Positions 5,217-13,088 of a DNA stretch of 13,088 nucleotides are shown here, one piece after another; positions within the stretch are counted from its first letter, which is position 1, and every line of letters begins with the position of its first letter. The stretch lies in contig BNUF01000063.1 of assembly GCA_025997155.1 (NCBI GenBank), positions 1 through 13,088 of the forward strand, given 5' to 3'. Source of the stretch: Clostridia bacterium (GTDB lineage Bacteria > Bacillota > Clostridia > Lachnospirales > WQUN01). Below the pieces are notes generated by a model. The model was not told the DNA's origin. It searched no databases and saw only the letters and a list, made by a program, of their open reading frames with translations. The translations under genes and the position numbers were made by a program.

Positions 5217-7198
5217 TTATTCGGATATTGCAAGGTACGCACCCGCTTCCATAGCTCCGAGCATAAAAACTTGGTGGGGGTTAGCCAACACGCTTGACGA
5301 TAACCGGACATAAATACGCCCGTTTCTGGCGACGGTCGAGCTATCCCCCGCCAGTGTCAGCGTGCCCTTATTGTTACGGATTTCAATATAGTCATAACCG
5401 TAACCAATTTGTTCAGCCATCTCCTTTCGGGTAGCGGCGGATATTAGCCTATCCGTTTTGACAACCTTGCCGTTTAGTATGTCGATTTTATAGGTCAACG
5501 GTTGGACACTTTCGTTAAACCCGAACAAATCGACATTTATCCAGTAAAAACCATCGGCTAAATCTTTCGTAGTAACCGTATAGGTAACTGTTCCCGATAC
5601 ACCGGATTTCAAGGCACCTTGCTGTTCGCTTATGGTCATTGGCGAGTAACGGCCAAACTGCTGCGCCCAACGACCATTGTAAAATCCTACGCCCATTGCG
5701 CTAACATAAGGGCTCATTATATTGTCGCGGTGTCCGGGCGAGGATAGCCAACCCGCTATAACTTCTTCGGCACTCATTTGTTCCGTTGCTATATTTTCAA
5801 GACCCGTATATACGCCGAATAATTCCTTTCCAATGTTGCCAAAATCACCGTATACAGGGCTGTTATGCTCGAAATAGTCCAAATCGGACATTTCCTGTGC
5901 CTTGAACCTTGCCGCCATCATAAGGTTTTGTGACAATTTCAATGGTTGAAGCCCCGCCGCCACCCTCGCGTCGTTCACAATCCGCAAGACTTCAAGCTCA
6001 GACTCATTTGGCCCGCCGCCGCTTTGATAATTAGCAACCCAAGCTTTCAATTCATCAGCGGTTAAGCGTCGGTTAGACTTGGACGCCGCGGACGGTTGGC
6101 TGTCTGCTGTTGAATCTTTCGCTATGACGGTTACAGAACCTGCTGTTTTTGGCTGAATCCAATCAAACAGCCGCATAATGGTAACAATGCTCTGTTCGAT
6201 TGTATACAGAGTCTGCGGGGCGAATTTGTTATCTCCTATACCGCTCATAATTCCTGCGGACTGTATTTTACCGATGCTTTCGACCGCCCACGATGAAATG
6301 TCGCTGTTGTCCGCAAAATCTACAGTTTGTCCTTCCAATGGCTCCCGCATAGTCTCGGCAAGCCGGACAAGCATAACAGCCGCCTGCTCACGGGTTATCT
6401 GATTGTCGGGCGCGAACATATTGTTGCCGACGCCGGATACTACGCCCATAAGCGCCATTTTTTCAACATTTACATCACTGGTGTCGGCAAAGGTCTTGCG
6501 GCCGGTTATCTCCATACCTGTCCGTGTTTCATACATGGCTACGGAAAGCGCGGCAAACTCGGCGCGGGTAGCGGGCTGGGTGTACCTTGCCTGTAACGAT
6601 GCTGGTACGAGTCCGGCGGCTATCGCCGCGTTGACCTGGGATTCCGCCCAAGACGAAGGTATCTCGCCCTGTGACGATATGATTTTCGCCGTATTCATCA
6701 AAAAATCTTGGTCATAGTCGGCAAACAAATACGCATTCAACACACGTGCAGAAAATGTTACTGCCGCGTTGCTGCTGCCGGTGTAGCTACCAATGTTGAT
6801 ATCGTTAGTGGTAACGTTGTTGGTCGGAGTATCAGCTTGCGGAGCAAAGCTCGACAAGAGATCATCGTTCGGGTGTAAAGTATTCTTGATTCGGGTTGAA
6901 CCAACAATATACTCAAGACCCGCCGGCAATTTGTCAATCAAAGTAACGTTGTTTTGGGTACCGTTACCAGTGTGGGTATAAACCAACTTGAAGTTGACGA
7001 TGTAGCCAGTCTTCGCGGTAATGGAGGCTTTCCAAGCGCTGGCGCCTTGGCCGTCGAAGCGGACAGACTTTTGCAGTTTTCCAGTTTCCTCATTAACGGC
7101 ATTTACCAGGGGAACTCGTTGGCTATCGCCAATTGCCCCGTACCTACTGTAAACGTTGCGGCTAATATCATAGCCAAAATTTTTCTTTTGAATCCCAT
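5217..7198 (-). CDS. SLH-CAP surface protein, frameshifted just after the signal peptide
   Basis: The protein is about 660 residues when one frameshift is repaired. ATG 7198 follows GGAGGG with 6-bp spacing and encodes the signal peptide MGFKRKILAMILAATFTVG...AIAN. The frame then stops (TAA, 7105-7103) because a C run has four bases (7109-7112, G on the plus strand). With five it would read ANEFPLVNAVNEETG straight into the long frame. That frame encodes a DUF11/pilin-like domain (VTLIDKLPAGLEYIVGSTRI), then three SLH repeats (FADTSDVN..., ITREQAAVMLVRL, FADNSDISSWA) that bind secondary cell-wall polymer. A linker and a CAP/SCP domain follow, with its conserved positions visible: YFEHNSP, GLENIA and SPGHRDNIM. 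A beta-rich C-terminal domain ends the protein. It is probably anchored to the cell wall by the SLH part. The frameshift may be an assembly error, a recent mutation or a phase-variable site. The last gene of this group is the lipoprotein downstream. Confidence 0.88.
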
Positions 7199-7244
7199 TG
7201 CAATCCCTCCATTTTGATGTTTGGATAGGCGTGTAAAATGCCCC

Positions 7245-7568
7245 TCAGTTCGGAATCTTCACATTCTCCGCTATCAAATTTATTTCTAACCTCCCCCTGT
7301 AATCTAAGGTCACCTTATATAGCTCGCCCTTCGAGGTCATAAACCTAAACGGCCTAATATCGTGTATAACCCACACACAATCCGTTGAGACCGTTTTGCC
7401 GCGATATATGAGCGATCCGTCGTTTTTTAGAACGGCCAATATCCCCTCTCCAAGCTCCGGTATCGTTTCTCCGTACACCCATTGCACATTTTGCTCAGCC
7501 ATTCGCGGCGTTGGGGCGGCCGAACTCCACGTCCACAAAGAACCATCTTTTTTCAAGAACCAATACAA
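7245..7568 (-). pseudogene. Remnant of an RCC1-like / surface repeat protein
   Basis: The open frame encodes WFLKKDGSLWTWSSAAPTPR and later LAVLKNDGSLIYRGKTV, the 'DGSLWxWG' pattern of RCC1-like beta-propeller proteins common on the surface of SLH-bearing Bacillota. It contains only about two repeat units. The only start is a TTG (7568) without a ribosome binding site; the frame is open a little further upstream to a TAA at about 7627. It is therefore most likely the 3' end of a larger gene whose front has been lost. It ends 46 bp before the SLH-CAP start codon. I cannot exclude a short expressed protein. Confidence 0.5.
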
Positions 7569-7703
7569 GCGCAGTGTTTTCAGGCGTTCAAAGACTATTG
7601 AAATTTGAAAAAGCGTTTTCCCTTACTTAATAATCCTGTTAAGTCGCCTGTTTTACTATATTTCAAGCAAATTTGATTTTATAGTATATTTTTCACAAAT
7701 AGC

Positions 7704-7781
7704 CTAAATCTCAACTATAGTCGGATTCAGTATTTCGATATAACTACCATGTCCTTGATATAAAAATTTAGCAACAACATT
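7704..7781 (-). pseudogene. Possible remnant of an MBL-fold metallo-hydrolase N-terminus
   Basis: The minus-strand frame reads NVVAKFLYQGHGSYIEILNP and ends soon after. The KFLYQGHGSY block resembles the first strand of a group of metallo-beta-lactamase-fold hydrolases. AGAAAGG lies just before an ATG at 7780 in a neighbouring frame, as if the start of a gene had suffered a small indel, with the rest lost. The rest of 7569-7779 is AT-rich, with a 7-bp inverted repeat (TACTATA 7654-7660, TATAGTA 7680-7686), and I see nothing else in it. Confidence 0.2.
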
Positions 7782-8013
7782 ACGCCTTTCTGTTTATGCT
7801 AAATCTTATTGTATCATCTTTTTCCAACAAATTCAATAGAATGCCAGTATTGTATCCTTTGCTGTACTCCGCTTTAGCGTAACGGGTGTCTGTTTTCTGA
7901 ACTGTTTCCGAGAAGATTGGCGTTATATCCGCGTATTCCGCAAGGCATTTTATATCTTTTATGAAATTACTTAAAGTGCAAAAAGAACCCGTGATTGCAA
8001 GTCCGATTTTCAT
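7780..8013 (-). pseudogene. dpaB: Dipicolinate synthase subunit B, truncated
   Basis: The first 49 or so residues (MKIGLAITGSFCTLSNFIKD... through SETVQKTDTRYAKAE) match the N-terminus of DpaB/SpoVFB, a flavoprotein-like subunit normally near 190-200 residues. After about 7866 the sequence stops resembling the family and reaches a TAA at 7782. The ATG overlaps the dpaA stop (ATGA), as in an intact dpaAB operon, so the 5' part is in its native place and the 3' part was lost by deletion or insertion. Without DpaB the pair should not make dipicolinate, unless an EtfA-type enzyme substitutes as in some Clostridia. Confidence 0.72.
7808..7836 (-). promoter_or_regulatory. Putative minus-strand promoter inside the dpaB remnant
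   Basis: TTGAAT (7836-7831) and TACAAT (7813-7808) are 17 bp apart on the minus strand. They lie in the non-DpaB part of the remnant and are followed by AGAAAGG and an ATG at 7780. This looks like the promoter and ribosome binding site of a foreign gene that was fused into dpaB and then decayed. Confidence 0.4.
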
Positions 8014-8885
8014 ATTTCCCCCTCCAATACATTGAAAATTGCCTTCATATTATACAGCGCGGAGGAACGCGGGGCGACCGCCCCTGGGAGCGAGCCGCTG
8101 AAGATTACGGCAAGCCCCGCCTCTTTTGCGAAGGTATAATCAATACCGTGAGGCGGCGACGAAATGTCGATAAACGGCGTATTTTTTCGGATAAATTTTA
8201 TATTGCTTCTGTCAATAAGAATTTTAGGAACGGTGTTTAAGATAACGTCCGCGTCACCAAGGGCGTTTTCCATATCCGCGTACCGAACGGGGGAAACCCC
8301 GAAACTTTGCGCCGCCGCGTATTCCGCGCCTGAAAACGTCACGGCAAAGACGCTCGCCCCGATACCGCAAAGCTTTTTCCCCAAAACCCGCCCGACACGG
8401 CCGTATCCAATCAACAGCACGTTCGCGCCGTGCAACGTTATATCCGTGTTTTCTATTGCAAGGCGTATCGCCCCTTCCGCCGTCGGAATCGCGTTTAGCA
8501 GCGCGAGTTCCTCCCGCTCAAGCAAATCCACAAGCCTCGTGCCGTATCGCGCCGCCAGTTCGCGCATATTCTCCTTGACGAACCCCGCGAAAAATATCTT
8601 GGGCGGTTTGATTAGGCGCAGAACGTCGTCCGCCTTGACGACGGCTTTGCTATACGGCGCGTTAAAATCAACGCCGTTATGCGACAGCGGCGTACCCCCG
8701 ATTATTATATCTCCCCATTCTATGAGTTCATATAGTTTTCCGTCGTTTGGTATGTTTTTTGTTTCGTAAGAGTCAAGCCCGTAATTTTTAACGGACACCC
8801 CGTTTTCCTGTAATAACGCGGAAAGATAGACGCTGCGCTTATCCCCGCCGATTATCACGGCTTTTATATTGTATTCTCCCACCAT
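8010..8885 (-). CDS. dpaA: Dipicolinate synthase subunit A
   Basis: DpaA works with DpaB to oxidise dihydroxy-tetrahydrodipicolinate to dipicolinic acid in the mother cell of sporulating bacteria; the product is loaded into the spore core with calcium. The 291-residue length is normal. The N-terminal half contains AVIIGGDKRSVYL (residues 9-21), the early GGDxR signature of the family, and NAIPTAEGAI (131-140). The C-terminal half has a Rossmann NAD(P)-binding loop, LIGYGRVGRVLG (158-169), and ends with SGSLPGAVAPRSSA, also typical. ATG 8885 follows GAGGGG at close spacing. The gene is divergent from tmk, and a TATAAT (about 8925-8920 on the minus strand) without a clear -35 precedes it. It appears intact even though its partner is broken, so it may be a recent orphan. 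Confidence 0.92.
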   Translation of the reverse strand: MVGEYNIKAVIIGGDKRSVYLSALLQENGVSVKNYGLDSYETKNIPNDGKLYELIEWGDIIIGGTPLSHNGVDFNAPYSKAVVKADDVLRLIKPPKIFFAGFVKENMRELAARYGTRLVDLLEREELALLNAIPTAEGAIRLAIENTDITLHGANVLLIGYGRVGRVLGKKLCGIGASVFAVTFSGAEYAAAQSFGVSPVRYADMENALGDADVILNTVPKILIDRSNIKFIRKNTPFIDISSPPHGIDYTFAKEAGLAVIFSGSLPGAVAPRSSALYNMKAIFNVLEGEI

Positions 8886-8947
8886 ATATCCCCTCGTTCG
8901 CTTTTATTTTATATTATACAAATATAATGTCCCGTGTGCAGACACTA

Positions 8948-8976
8948 TTGCGGATATTAAACCTTTGTGGTATAGT
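8948..8976 (+). promoter_or_regulatory. Promoter of the tmk-darA-yaaR-holB-ricT-trmN6 operon
   Basis: TTGCGG at 8948-8953 and TATAGT at 8971-8976 are 17 bp apart. They are followed by AGAGG (8983-8987) and the GTG start of tmk at 8996. It is the only good sigma-A-type promoter I see ahead of the operon. Confidence 0.6.
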
Positions 8977-8995
8977 ATATACAGAGGTGTTTTTT

Positions 8996-9604
8996 GTGTT
9001 TATTACATTTGAGGGCTGCGACGGCGCGGGAAAGACGACACAGGTGAATCTTCTGCGCGAGTTTTTTTTAAGAGCTCTTCCCGCGAAGGAAGTCGTTATC
9101 TTTCGCGAACCCGGGGGAACGGCGGTCGGCGAGAGGGTACGGGATATCATAATTGACAAAAATCTGGCAAGTATGTCGCCGATTTCCGAACTTTTTTTAT
9201 ACGCGGCGGCGCGCGCGCAGATAGTTTCCGAAAAAATCCGCCCCGCGCTCGCTTTGGGCAAAATCGTGATATGCGACCGTTTCACCCACTCGACGATAGC
9301 GTACCAGCACTTTGGACGCGGGATTCCGCGGGAGATTATCGACGACATAAACGCTTACGCGACGGGCGGACTATCCCCTGAAATCACCTTCTTTTTGGAT
9401 ATCCCCCCGAAAGAGGCGTTGAGACGGCTTGCGGCAAGAAACGGCGAACCCGACCGAATGGAGCTTGAAAACGCCGCCTTCCACCAAAAAGTCTACAACG
9501 GGTATAAGGAACTGGCTAAAAAAGACGATAAAATACTTACAATAGACGCGCTTAGGGACTGTGATAAAGTTTTTGAAGACATAATTAATAGGAAGTTGGG
9601 GTAA
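8996..9604 (+). CDS. tmk: Thymidylate kinase
   Basis: This enzyme phosphorylates dTMP to dTDP with ATP, the last dedicated step of dTTP synthesis, in the cytoplasm. I start at GTG 8996 because AGAGG lies 8 bp upstream and the protein then begins FITFEGCDGAGKTTQ. The frame is open further upstream, but that part overlaps the promoter. Residues 7-14 (GCDGAGKT) are the P-loop, FREPGGT (36-42) binds the nucleotide phosphates, and CDRFTHSTIAYQ (93-104) is the DR(Y/F) motif of the dTMP site. The length of 202 residues is normal. It is the first gene of the operon, with the darA ATG 2 bp after its stop. Confidence 0.96.
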   Translation: MFITFEGCDGAGKTTQVNLLREFFLRALPAKEVVIFREPGGTAVGERVRDIIIDKNLASMSPISELFLYAAARAQIVSEKIRPALALGKIVICDRFTHSTIAYQHFGRGIPREIIDDINAYATGGLSPEITFFLDIPPKEALRRLAARNGEPDRMELENAAFHQKVYNGYKELAKKDDKILTIDALRDCDKVFEDIINRKLG

Positions 9605-9606
9605 TT

Positions 9607-9930
9607 ATGAAATTAGTTATGGCAATTGTGAACGACGAGGACGCGTTTCGCATAAATGACGCGTTGACGGAAAACGGATTCCCTGTGACAAAACTGGCGT
9701 CCACGGGCGGACTTCTGCGGGCGGGGAACACGACCTTTATTTCGGGAATAGCGGACGAAAGAGTTCCCGAACTAATCGGCATCATCGAAAGACACTGCAA
9801 GTCGCGCAAACAGATAACGTCCGTGCCGTCGTCGCACATTGGCGCGGACGTTGTGCCGTATCCAATCGAGGTAACTGTGGGCGGGGGCACGATTTTTGTG
9901 CTTAACGTGGACGACTTCAAAAAGGTGTGA
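9607..9930 (+). CDS. darA: Cyclic-di-AMP receptor, PII-like (DarA/YaaQ/PstA)
   Basis: DarA is a small trimeric PII-like protein that binds cyclic-di-AMP; its output is not well understood in most species. The protein has 107 residues against about 109 in the family. It begins MKLVMAIVNDEDAFRINDAL and contains the conserved TKLASTGGLLRAGNTTFISG segment (residues 28-47), which forms the ligand pocket and T-loop base. The C-terminus has VGGGTIFVLNVDDF, a typical last strand. Its place between tmk and yaaR matches Bacillus. The presence of a c-di-AMP receptor supports a Gram-positive host. Confidence 0.93.
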   Translation: MKLVMAIVNDEDAFRINDALTENGFPVTKLASTGGLLRAGNTTFISGIADERVPELIGIIERHCKSRKQITSVPSSHIGADVVPYPIEVTVGGGTIFVLNVDDFKKV

Positions 9931-9934
9931 CTTT

Positions 9935-10372
9935 ATGGATATTAAAGTAACGGACATATCGAACGTTCAGCCGGTCGAACTCCCCGTTAAGGAACGCGCC
10001 TCCTCTGACGAATTTATGTTCACCTTGTCCCGCGTGGGTGAGGACGGATTGAACGAACGCCTTAATAATCTTATCGGCGAAATCACCGCGTCGGGCAAAC
10101 GCCTTGCCGAGCATATGGACATCGGCGACTTGCGAAAATACAAGAGCCTGGTGCGGGATTTCATAAACGAGGTCACGACGAACTCCTACAAATTTTCGCG
10201 GGAGAACTTTCTCGACAGACGCGGGCGGCACAGGGTTTACGGTATCGTGAAACGCGTCGACAAGGAGCTTGAAAACCTTTCAAAAGAAGTACTCAGCGCG
10301 GAAAAAGACCACCTCCGAATTTTAGAAAAAGCCGACGAGATACGCGGCTTGCTTTTGGATATTCTTATATGA
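9935..10372 (+). CDS. yaaR: YaaR-family protein (DUF327)
   Basis: This 145-residue, highly charged helical protein belongs to the YaaR/DUF327 family, whose function is not established. ATG 9935 is chosen because AAAGGTG (9921-9927) precedes it, overlapping the end of darA; upstream in-frame codons lie inside darA. Recognisable parts are LVRDFINEVTTNSYKFSREN and RVYGIVKRVDKELENLSKEV, the conserved C-terminal helices. There is no signal peptide or membrane segment. It shares an ATGA overlap with holB, as expected for translationally coupled genes. Confidence 0.85.
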   Translation: MDIKVTDISNVQPVELPVKERASSDEFMFTLSRVGEDGLNERLNNLIGEITASGKRLAEHMDIGDLRKYKSLVRDFINEVTTNSYKFSRENFLDRRGRHRVYGIVKRVDKELENLSKEVLSAEKDHLRILEKADEIRGLLLDILI

Positions 10373-11289
10373 AATTATCTGATTTTTTGGGCAATAATTT
10401 AATAAAGGAACGAATCCTAAAGACGGTGAAAGACGACAGGGCGACACACGCGTATCTGTTTACTGGTGCGTTCGGCGCGGGCAAATTCACCCTCTGCGGG
10501 ATTTTCGCCAAGGCGCTCAACTGCGCGTCGCCGAAAAACGGCGAACCCTGCGGGGTGTGTCATTCCTGCGTTTTGTTCGAGGCGGGCAACCACCCCGACG
10601 TGTTCTATGCCGCCCCCGCGAAAGACCGCAAAACCATAGGCGTGTCCGATATCCGCGAACAGGTTGCGGCGCGGATTGAGGAAAAGCCCTTTAACCACAG
10701 GTACAAAATTTTTATAATACGAAACAGCGATACTATGACGCTCGGGGCGCAGAACGCGCTCCTTAAGATGCTTGAAGAACCCGCCGAATACGCCGTGTTT
10801 CTGCTTACCGCCGAAAACCCGCGTAAACTTCTGCAGACGGTGCTTTCAAGGGTTATAAGTATGCCGCTTATGCCGCTCTCTGCCGAGGTTATGAAAAAAT
10901 ACCTCAAAGACGCGGGGTTATCTTCGATTGAGACGAAAAACGCCCTTTTTGCGGGAACGATAGGCAAGGCGTTGGCGCTTTGCGGGGATACGGAATTTTC
11001 CGATATGCGGGAATTTTGCGAAAATTTGGTAAAGTCAGGCGGCATCACCGCCGCCGAGGGGTTTTCTTTGGCGAAACGCGCCGAGGAGTTTAAAACCCGC
11101 GCAAACGAAATGTTAGATGTTTTATACATATTGTACGCCCGCGATATTCGTGACGCGGTTTCGCGCAATGTCCCCGTGCCTCTGCTTGTTGAGAAGGCGC
11201 AAAGCGTACAAAAAGCACAAATATTACTATCCCAAAACGCGAATTTCGCTATGGTTTGGGACAATCTTCTAATAACACTAATCAGGTGA
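10369..11289 (+). CDS. holB: DNA polymerase III subunit delta'
   Basis: The delta' subunit is part of the clamp-loader complex that places the beta sliding clamp on DNA. The 306-residue protein has the AAA+ order: N-terminal HAYLFTGAFGAGKFTL (residues 27-42), a zinc site with Cys 52, 61, 64 and 67, a Walker B-like region, NALLKMLEEPAEYAVFLL, and LSRVISMPL in the place of the SRC motif. The P-loop is imperfect: the residue after the lysine is Phe instead of Thr/Ser. This fits the family, because delta' usually does not hydrolyse ATP and acts as a stator. The C-terminal collar is divergent. The ATG overlaps the yaaR stop, and the stop is 8 bp before the ricT start. Confidence 0.92.
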   Translation: MKLSDFLGNNLIKERILKTVKDDRATHAYLFTGAFGAGKFTLCGIFAKALNCASPKNGEPCGVCHSCVLFEAGNHPDVFYAAPAKDRKTIGVSDIREQVAARIEEKPFNHRYKIFIIRNSDTMTLGAQNALLKMLEEPAEYAVFLLTAENPRKLLQTVLSRVISMPLMPLSAEVMKKYLKDAGLSSIETKNALFAGTIGKALALCGDTEFSDMREFCENLVKSGGITAAEGFSLAKRAEEFKTRANEMLDVLYILYARDIRDAVSRNVPVPLLVEKAQSVQKAQILLSQNANFAMVWDNLLITLIR

Positions 11290-11297
11290 ATGTATAT

Positions 11298-12152
11298 ATG
11301 GCGTTTGTAGTAGGAGTACGTTTTAAAAAACTTAGCAAAATTTACCACCTTGACCCGAATAACCTAATAATGCAGCCGGGGACTCACGTTATCGCGCAAA
11401 CCCTTCGGGGGGTGGAATTCGGCACGGTCGAGCTCGGCAACCGCGAACTCCCCGATTTTCCGAATGTGACTATGAAAAAGGTGCTGCGTATCGCCACCTC
11501 GAAGGATATCGCGCAGGAGCAGTCAAACAAGAGGAAGGAGCAGGAAGCGGTCGAGATTTTTTACGCCAAAATAAGGGAACACCGCCTTGATATGAAACTT
11601 GTGGAGGTTGACCTTGCGTTCGATTTGTCAAAGATAATTTTTTACTTCACGGCGGACGGACGCGTGGATTTTCGCGAACTCGTGAAAACCCTTGCCGTAA
11701 TCTTTCGAATGAGGATTGAACTTCGGCAAATCGGCGTGCGTGACGAGGCGAAAATTATCGACAGCGTTGGAATCTGCGGGTGCAACTTGTGCTGCGCGCG
11801 GTTTTTGACGGATTTCGCTCCTGTTTCCATAAAAATGGCGAAAGACCAAGGAATCGCGCTGAACCCCGCCAAAATTTCGGGAGCTTGCGGGCGGCTTATG
11901 TGCTGCCTGAAGTACGAACAGGATATGTACGAGGAACTTGCGGCAGGTATGCCCTCTGTCGGAGACGTAATCAAAACGGCGGACGGCATCGGCGTCGTCG
12001 TTTCCGTGACGACACTCAAACGCACGCTCCGCGCCTCAATCAAAAAGGACAACGAGACGGTTTTCAACCACTACTCCGCCGACGAAATCAAAATCCTTGA
12101 ACATCGTCAGGACGATGAGATTTCGGAGAAGTTTGGTAAGGTTTATGACTGA
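11298..12152 (+). CDS. ricT: RicT (YaaT), PSP1-domain regulator of RNA processing
   Basis: RicT forms the Y-complex with RicA and RicF in Bacillus. The complex carries Fe-S clusters and guides RNase Y to process several mRNAs and affects competence and sporulation. ATG 11298 follows AGGTGA by 8 bp, giving 284 residues. The N-terminal VVGVRFKKLSKIY and the PSP1-type strands precede the cysteine region CGCNLCCARFL (from residue 160) and CGRLMCCLKYEQDM (from 197). These hold seven cysteines (160, 162, 165, 166, 197, 202, 203) suited to Fe-S ligation. The C-terminus is a small beta domain. It overlaps trmN6 by 8 bp. Confidence 0.93.
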   Translation: MAFVVGVRFKKLSKIYHLDPNNLIMQPGTHVIAQTLRGVEFGTVELGNRELPDFPNVTMKKVLRIATSKDIAQEQSNKRKEQEAVEIFYAKIREHRLDMKLVEVDLAFDLSKIIFYFTADGRVDFRELVKTLAVIFRMRIELRQIGVRDEAKIIDSVGICGCNLCCARFLTDFAPVSIKMAKDQGIALNPAKISGACGRLMCCLKYEQDMYEELAAGMPSVGDVIKTADGIGVVVSVTTLKRTLRASIKKDNETVFNHYSADEIKILEHRQDDEISEKFGKVYD

Positions 12153-12864
12153 AAGAATTGACGACTTGCACAGAAACGGGTATGTACTCGTCCAAGACCC
12201 CTCCTGCTTTTGTTTCGGGTGTGACGCGGTTTTGCTTTCGGCGTTCGCAAGAGTTAAGGCGGGCGGGAGTTGCCTTGACCTTTGCGCGGCAAGCGGGGTT
12301 ATCCCTATATTAATGGAGGCGAAAACCGCCGCGGCGCGGTTTGTGGGTATCGAAATCCAGCCCAGACTCGCGCAACTCGGAATCAAAAGCGTTTCGCTGA
12401 ATCATTTGGAACATAAAATCGAGATACTTCAAGGCGATATACGGGAGATACAAAATATCATAAAACCCCGCTCCTTTGACACCGTGACGGTGAACCCGCC
12501 CTACACGCCCTTTCGCGGGGGGATAAAAAACCACGCCTCGCCCGTTGCTATTGCGCGGCACGAAATTTGCGCGGCGCTTCGGGACGTTATCTTTGCCGCG
12601 AACTATGCCCTCAAGGACGGCGGGAAATTATATATGATACATAAGCCGTCGCGCTTGCCCGAAATATTTTGCGAAATGCGCGGGTTTTCCCTTGAACCGA
12701 AGGAAATGCGGCTTGTCCAGCCTTTTTTTGGCAAAGCGCCCGAAATGGCGCTAATCGGCGCGGTGAAGGGCGGCGGAGCTCAGCTTAACGTATATCCGCC
12801 GCTGATTATATATGATGAAGTCGGGAAGTATACAGACGAAGTATACGATATGTACTACAATTAA
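12145..12864 (+). CDS. trmN6: tRNA1(Val) A37 N6-methyltransferase-like protein (TrmN6/YabB)
   Basis: This is a class I SAM-dependent methyltransferase that probably methylates N6 of an adenine in tRNA. ATG 12145 lies inside the end of ricT, just after GGTAAGG; the result is 239 residues. Residues 44-57 ([14 protein letters not shown]) form the SAM-binding motif I. The conserved DLGTG-type glycine is partly replaced (LCAASG), which is common in this family. NPPY (117-120) is the catalytic motif of N6-adenine methyltransferases. [19 protein letters not shown] segment near the N-terminus is the family's FR.G.DAVLL region. YabB follows yaaT-yabA in Bacillus; here yabA is absent. Confidence 0.9.
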   Translation: MTERIDDLHRNGYVLVQDPSCFCFGCDAVLLSAFARVKAGGSCLDLCAASGVIPILMEAKTAAARFVGIEIQPRLAQLGIKSVSLNHLEHKIEILQGDIREIQNIIKPRSFDTVTVNPPYTPFRGGIKNHASPVAIARHEICAALRDVIFAANYALKDGGKLYMIHKPSRLPEIFCEMRGFSLEPKEMRLVQPFFGKAPEMALIGAVKGGGAQLNVYPPLIIYDEVGKYTDEVYDMYYN

Positions 12865-12878
12865 CGGAGGGTTACTAT

Positions 12879-13088
12879 ATGTCAAACACTCGTTTCGGCG
12901 AATTCGGCGGGCAGTACGTCCCCGAGACGCTGATGAACGCACTCTTGGAACTTGAGGAGGCGTACAACAAGTTCAGAGAAGACGCGGATTTTTTGGCGGA
13001 ATTGCAAAAGTTGTACCATGAGTACGCGGGGCGGCCGTCTCTTTTGTACTACGCCGAAAATATGACAAAAGACCTAGGGGGAGCGAAA
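12879..13088 (+). CDS. trpB: Tryptophan synthase beta chain, 5' part (cut by the window edge)
   Basis: The 70 visible codons begin [20 protein letters not shown] and continue to [31 protein letters not shown] and the AGRPS.L..A motif are nearly invariant near the N-terminus of TrpB, which joins indole and serine using pyridoxal phosphate. The PLP lysine lies outside the window. ATG 12879 follows GGAGG (12866-12870) at 8 bp. It starts 14 bp after trmN6, so it may be read from the same transcript. No other trp gene is visible upstream, which is unusual because trpB generally follows trpF or trpC. Confidence 0.93.
   Translation, partial: MSNTRFGEFGGQYVPETLMNALLELEEAYNKFREDADFLAELQKLYHEYAGRPSLLYYAENMTKDLGGAK

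Noticed and set aside
8927..8995. Longer tmk beginning at 8927
   Set aside because: The added residues overlap the promoter and ribosome binding site and do not match the family; GTG 8996 gives the normal N-terminus.

Overview
The right half (about 7,780 to the end) looks like the chromosome of a Gram-positive, endospore-lineage bacterium (Bacillota, probably Clostridia-like). It carries dpaA and a broken dpaB (dipicolinate synthase), then the run tmk - darA - yaaR - holB - ricT - trmN6/yabB. This is the Bacillus-type order with yabA missing, and trpB starts at the window edge. S-layer homology (SLH) domains and DUF5050-type repeats in the middle fit the same phylum.

The left third (about 118 to 3,950) is a diversity-generating retroelement (DGR). 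It has (i) a secreted target gene whose C-terminus is a FISUMP / C-type-lectin-like domain with a variable repeat (VR, 1395-1463); (ii) an unrecognised basic, helical protein in the accessory (Avd) position (1634-2380); (iii) a reverse transcriptase with the DGR signature IGNLTSQ and catalytic YVDD (2377-3465); and (iv) an adenine-rich template repeat (TR, 3462-3644) with 19 AAC codons. All seven TR/VR substitutions in the aligned 3' part fall on TR adenines. This is the most interesting system in the window.

The DGR is unusual in several ways. The TR lies on the strand opposite to the RT and the target, and its end overlaps the RT stop codon. It appears to have its own extended -10 promoter (3925-3952) and a leader of about 270 nt with five compact hairpins, two of them with GAAA tetraloops. 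The present VR has lost exactly 114 bp (38 codons) relative to the TR, at a 9-bp microhomology. The target gene also has a frameshift near 545 and an in-frame TGA at 1218, so this allele looks inactive. Both ends of the VR are intact, so a retrohoming event could in principle restore the missing core.

From 4,042 to 7,568 on the minus strand are a DUF5050-type lipoprotein, an SLH-CAP surface protein with a one-base frameshift in a C run just after its signal peptide, and a remnant of an RCC1-like protein. Between these and dpaA lies a zone of broken genes (truncated dpaB, a possible metallo-hydrolase fragment). This marks the junction between the accessory region and the conserved core. An IS630-type transposase gene runs off the left edge.

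The core genes on the plus strand form one tight operon with short spacings or overlaps from a good promoter at 8948-8976. They link nucleotide supply and replication (tmk, holB), c-di-AMP sensing (darA), RNA processing (ricT) and tRNA modification (trmN6).
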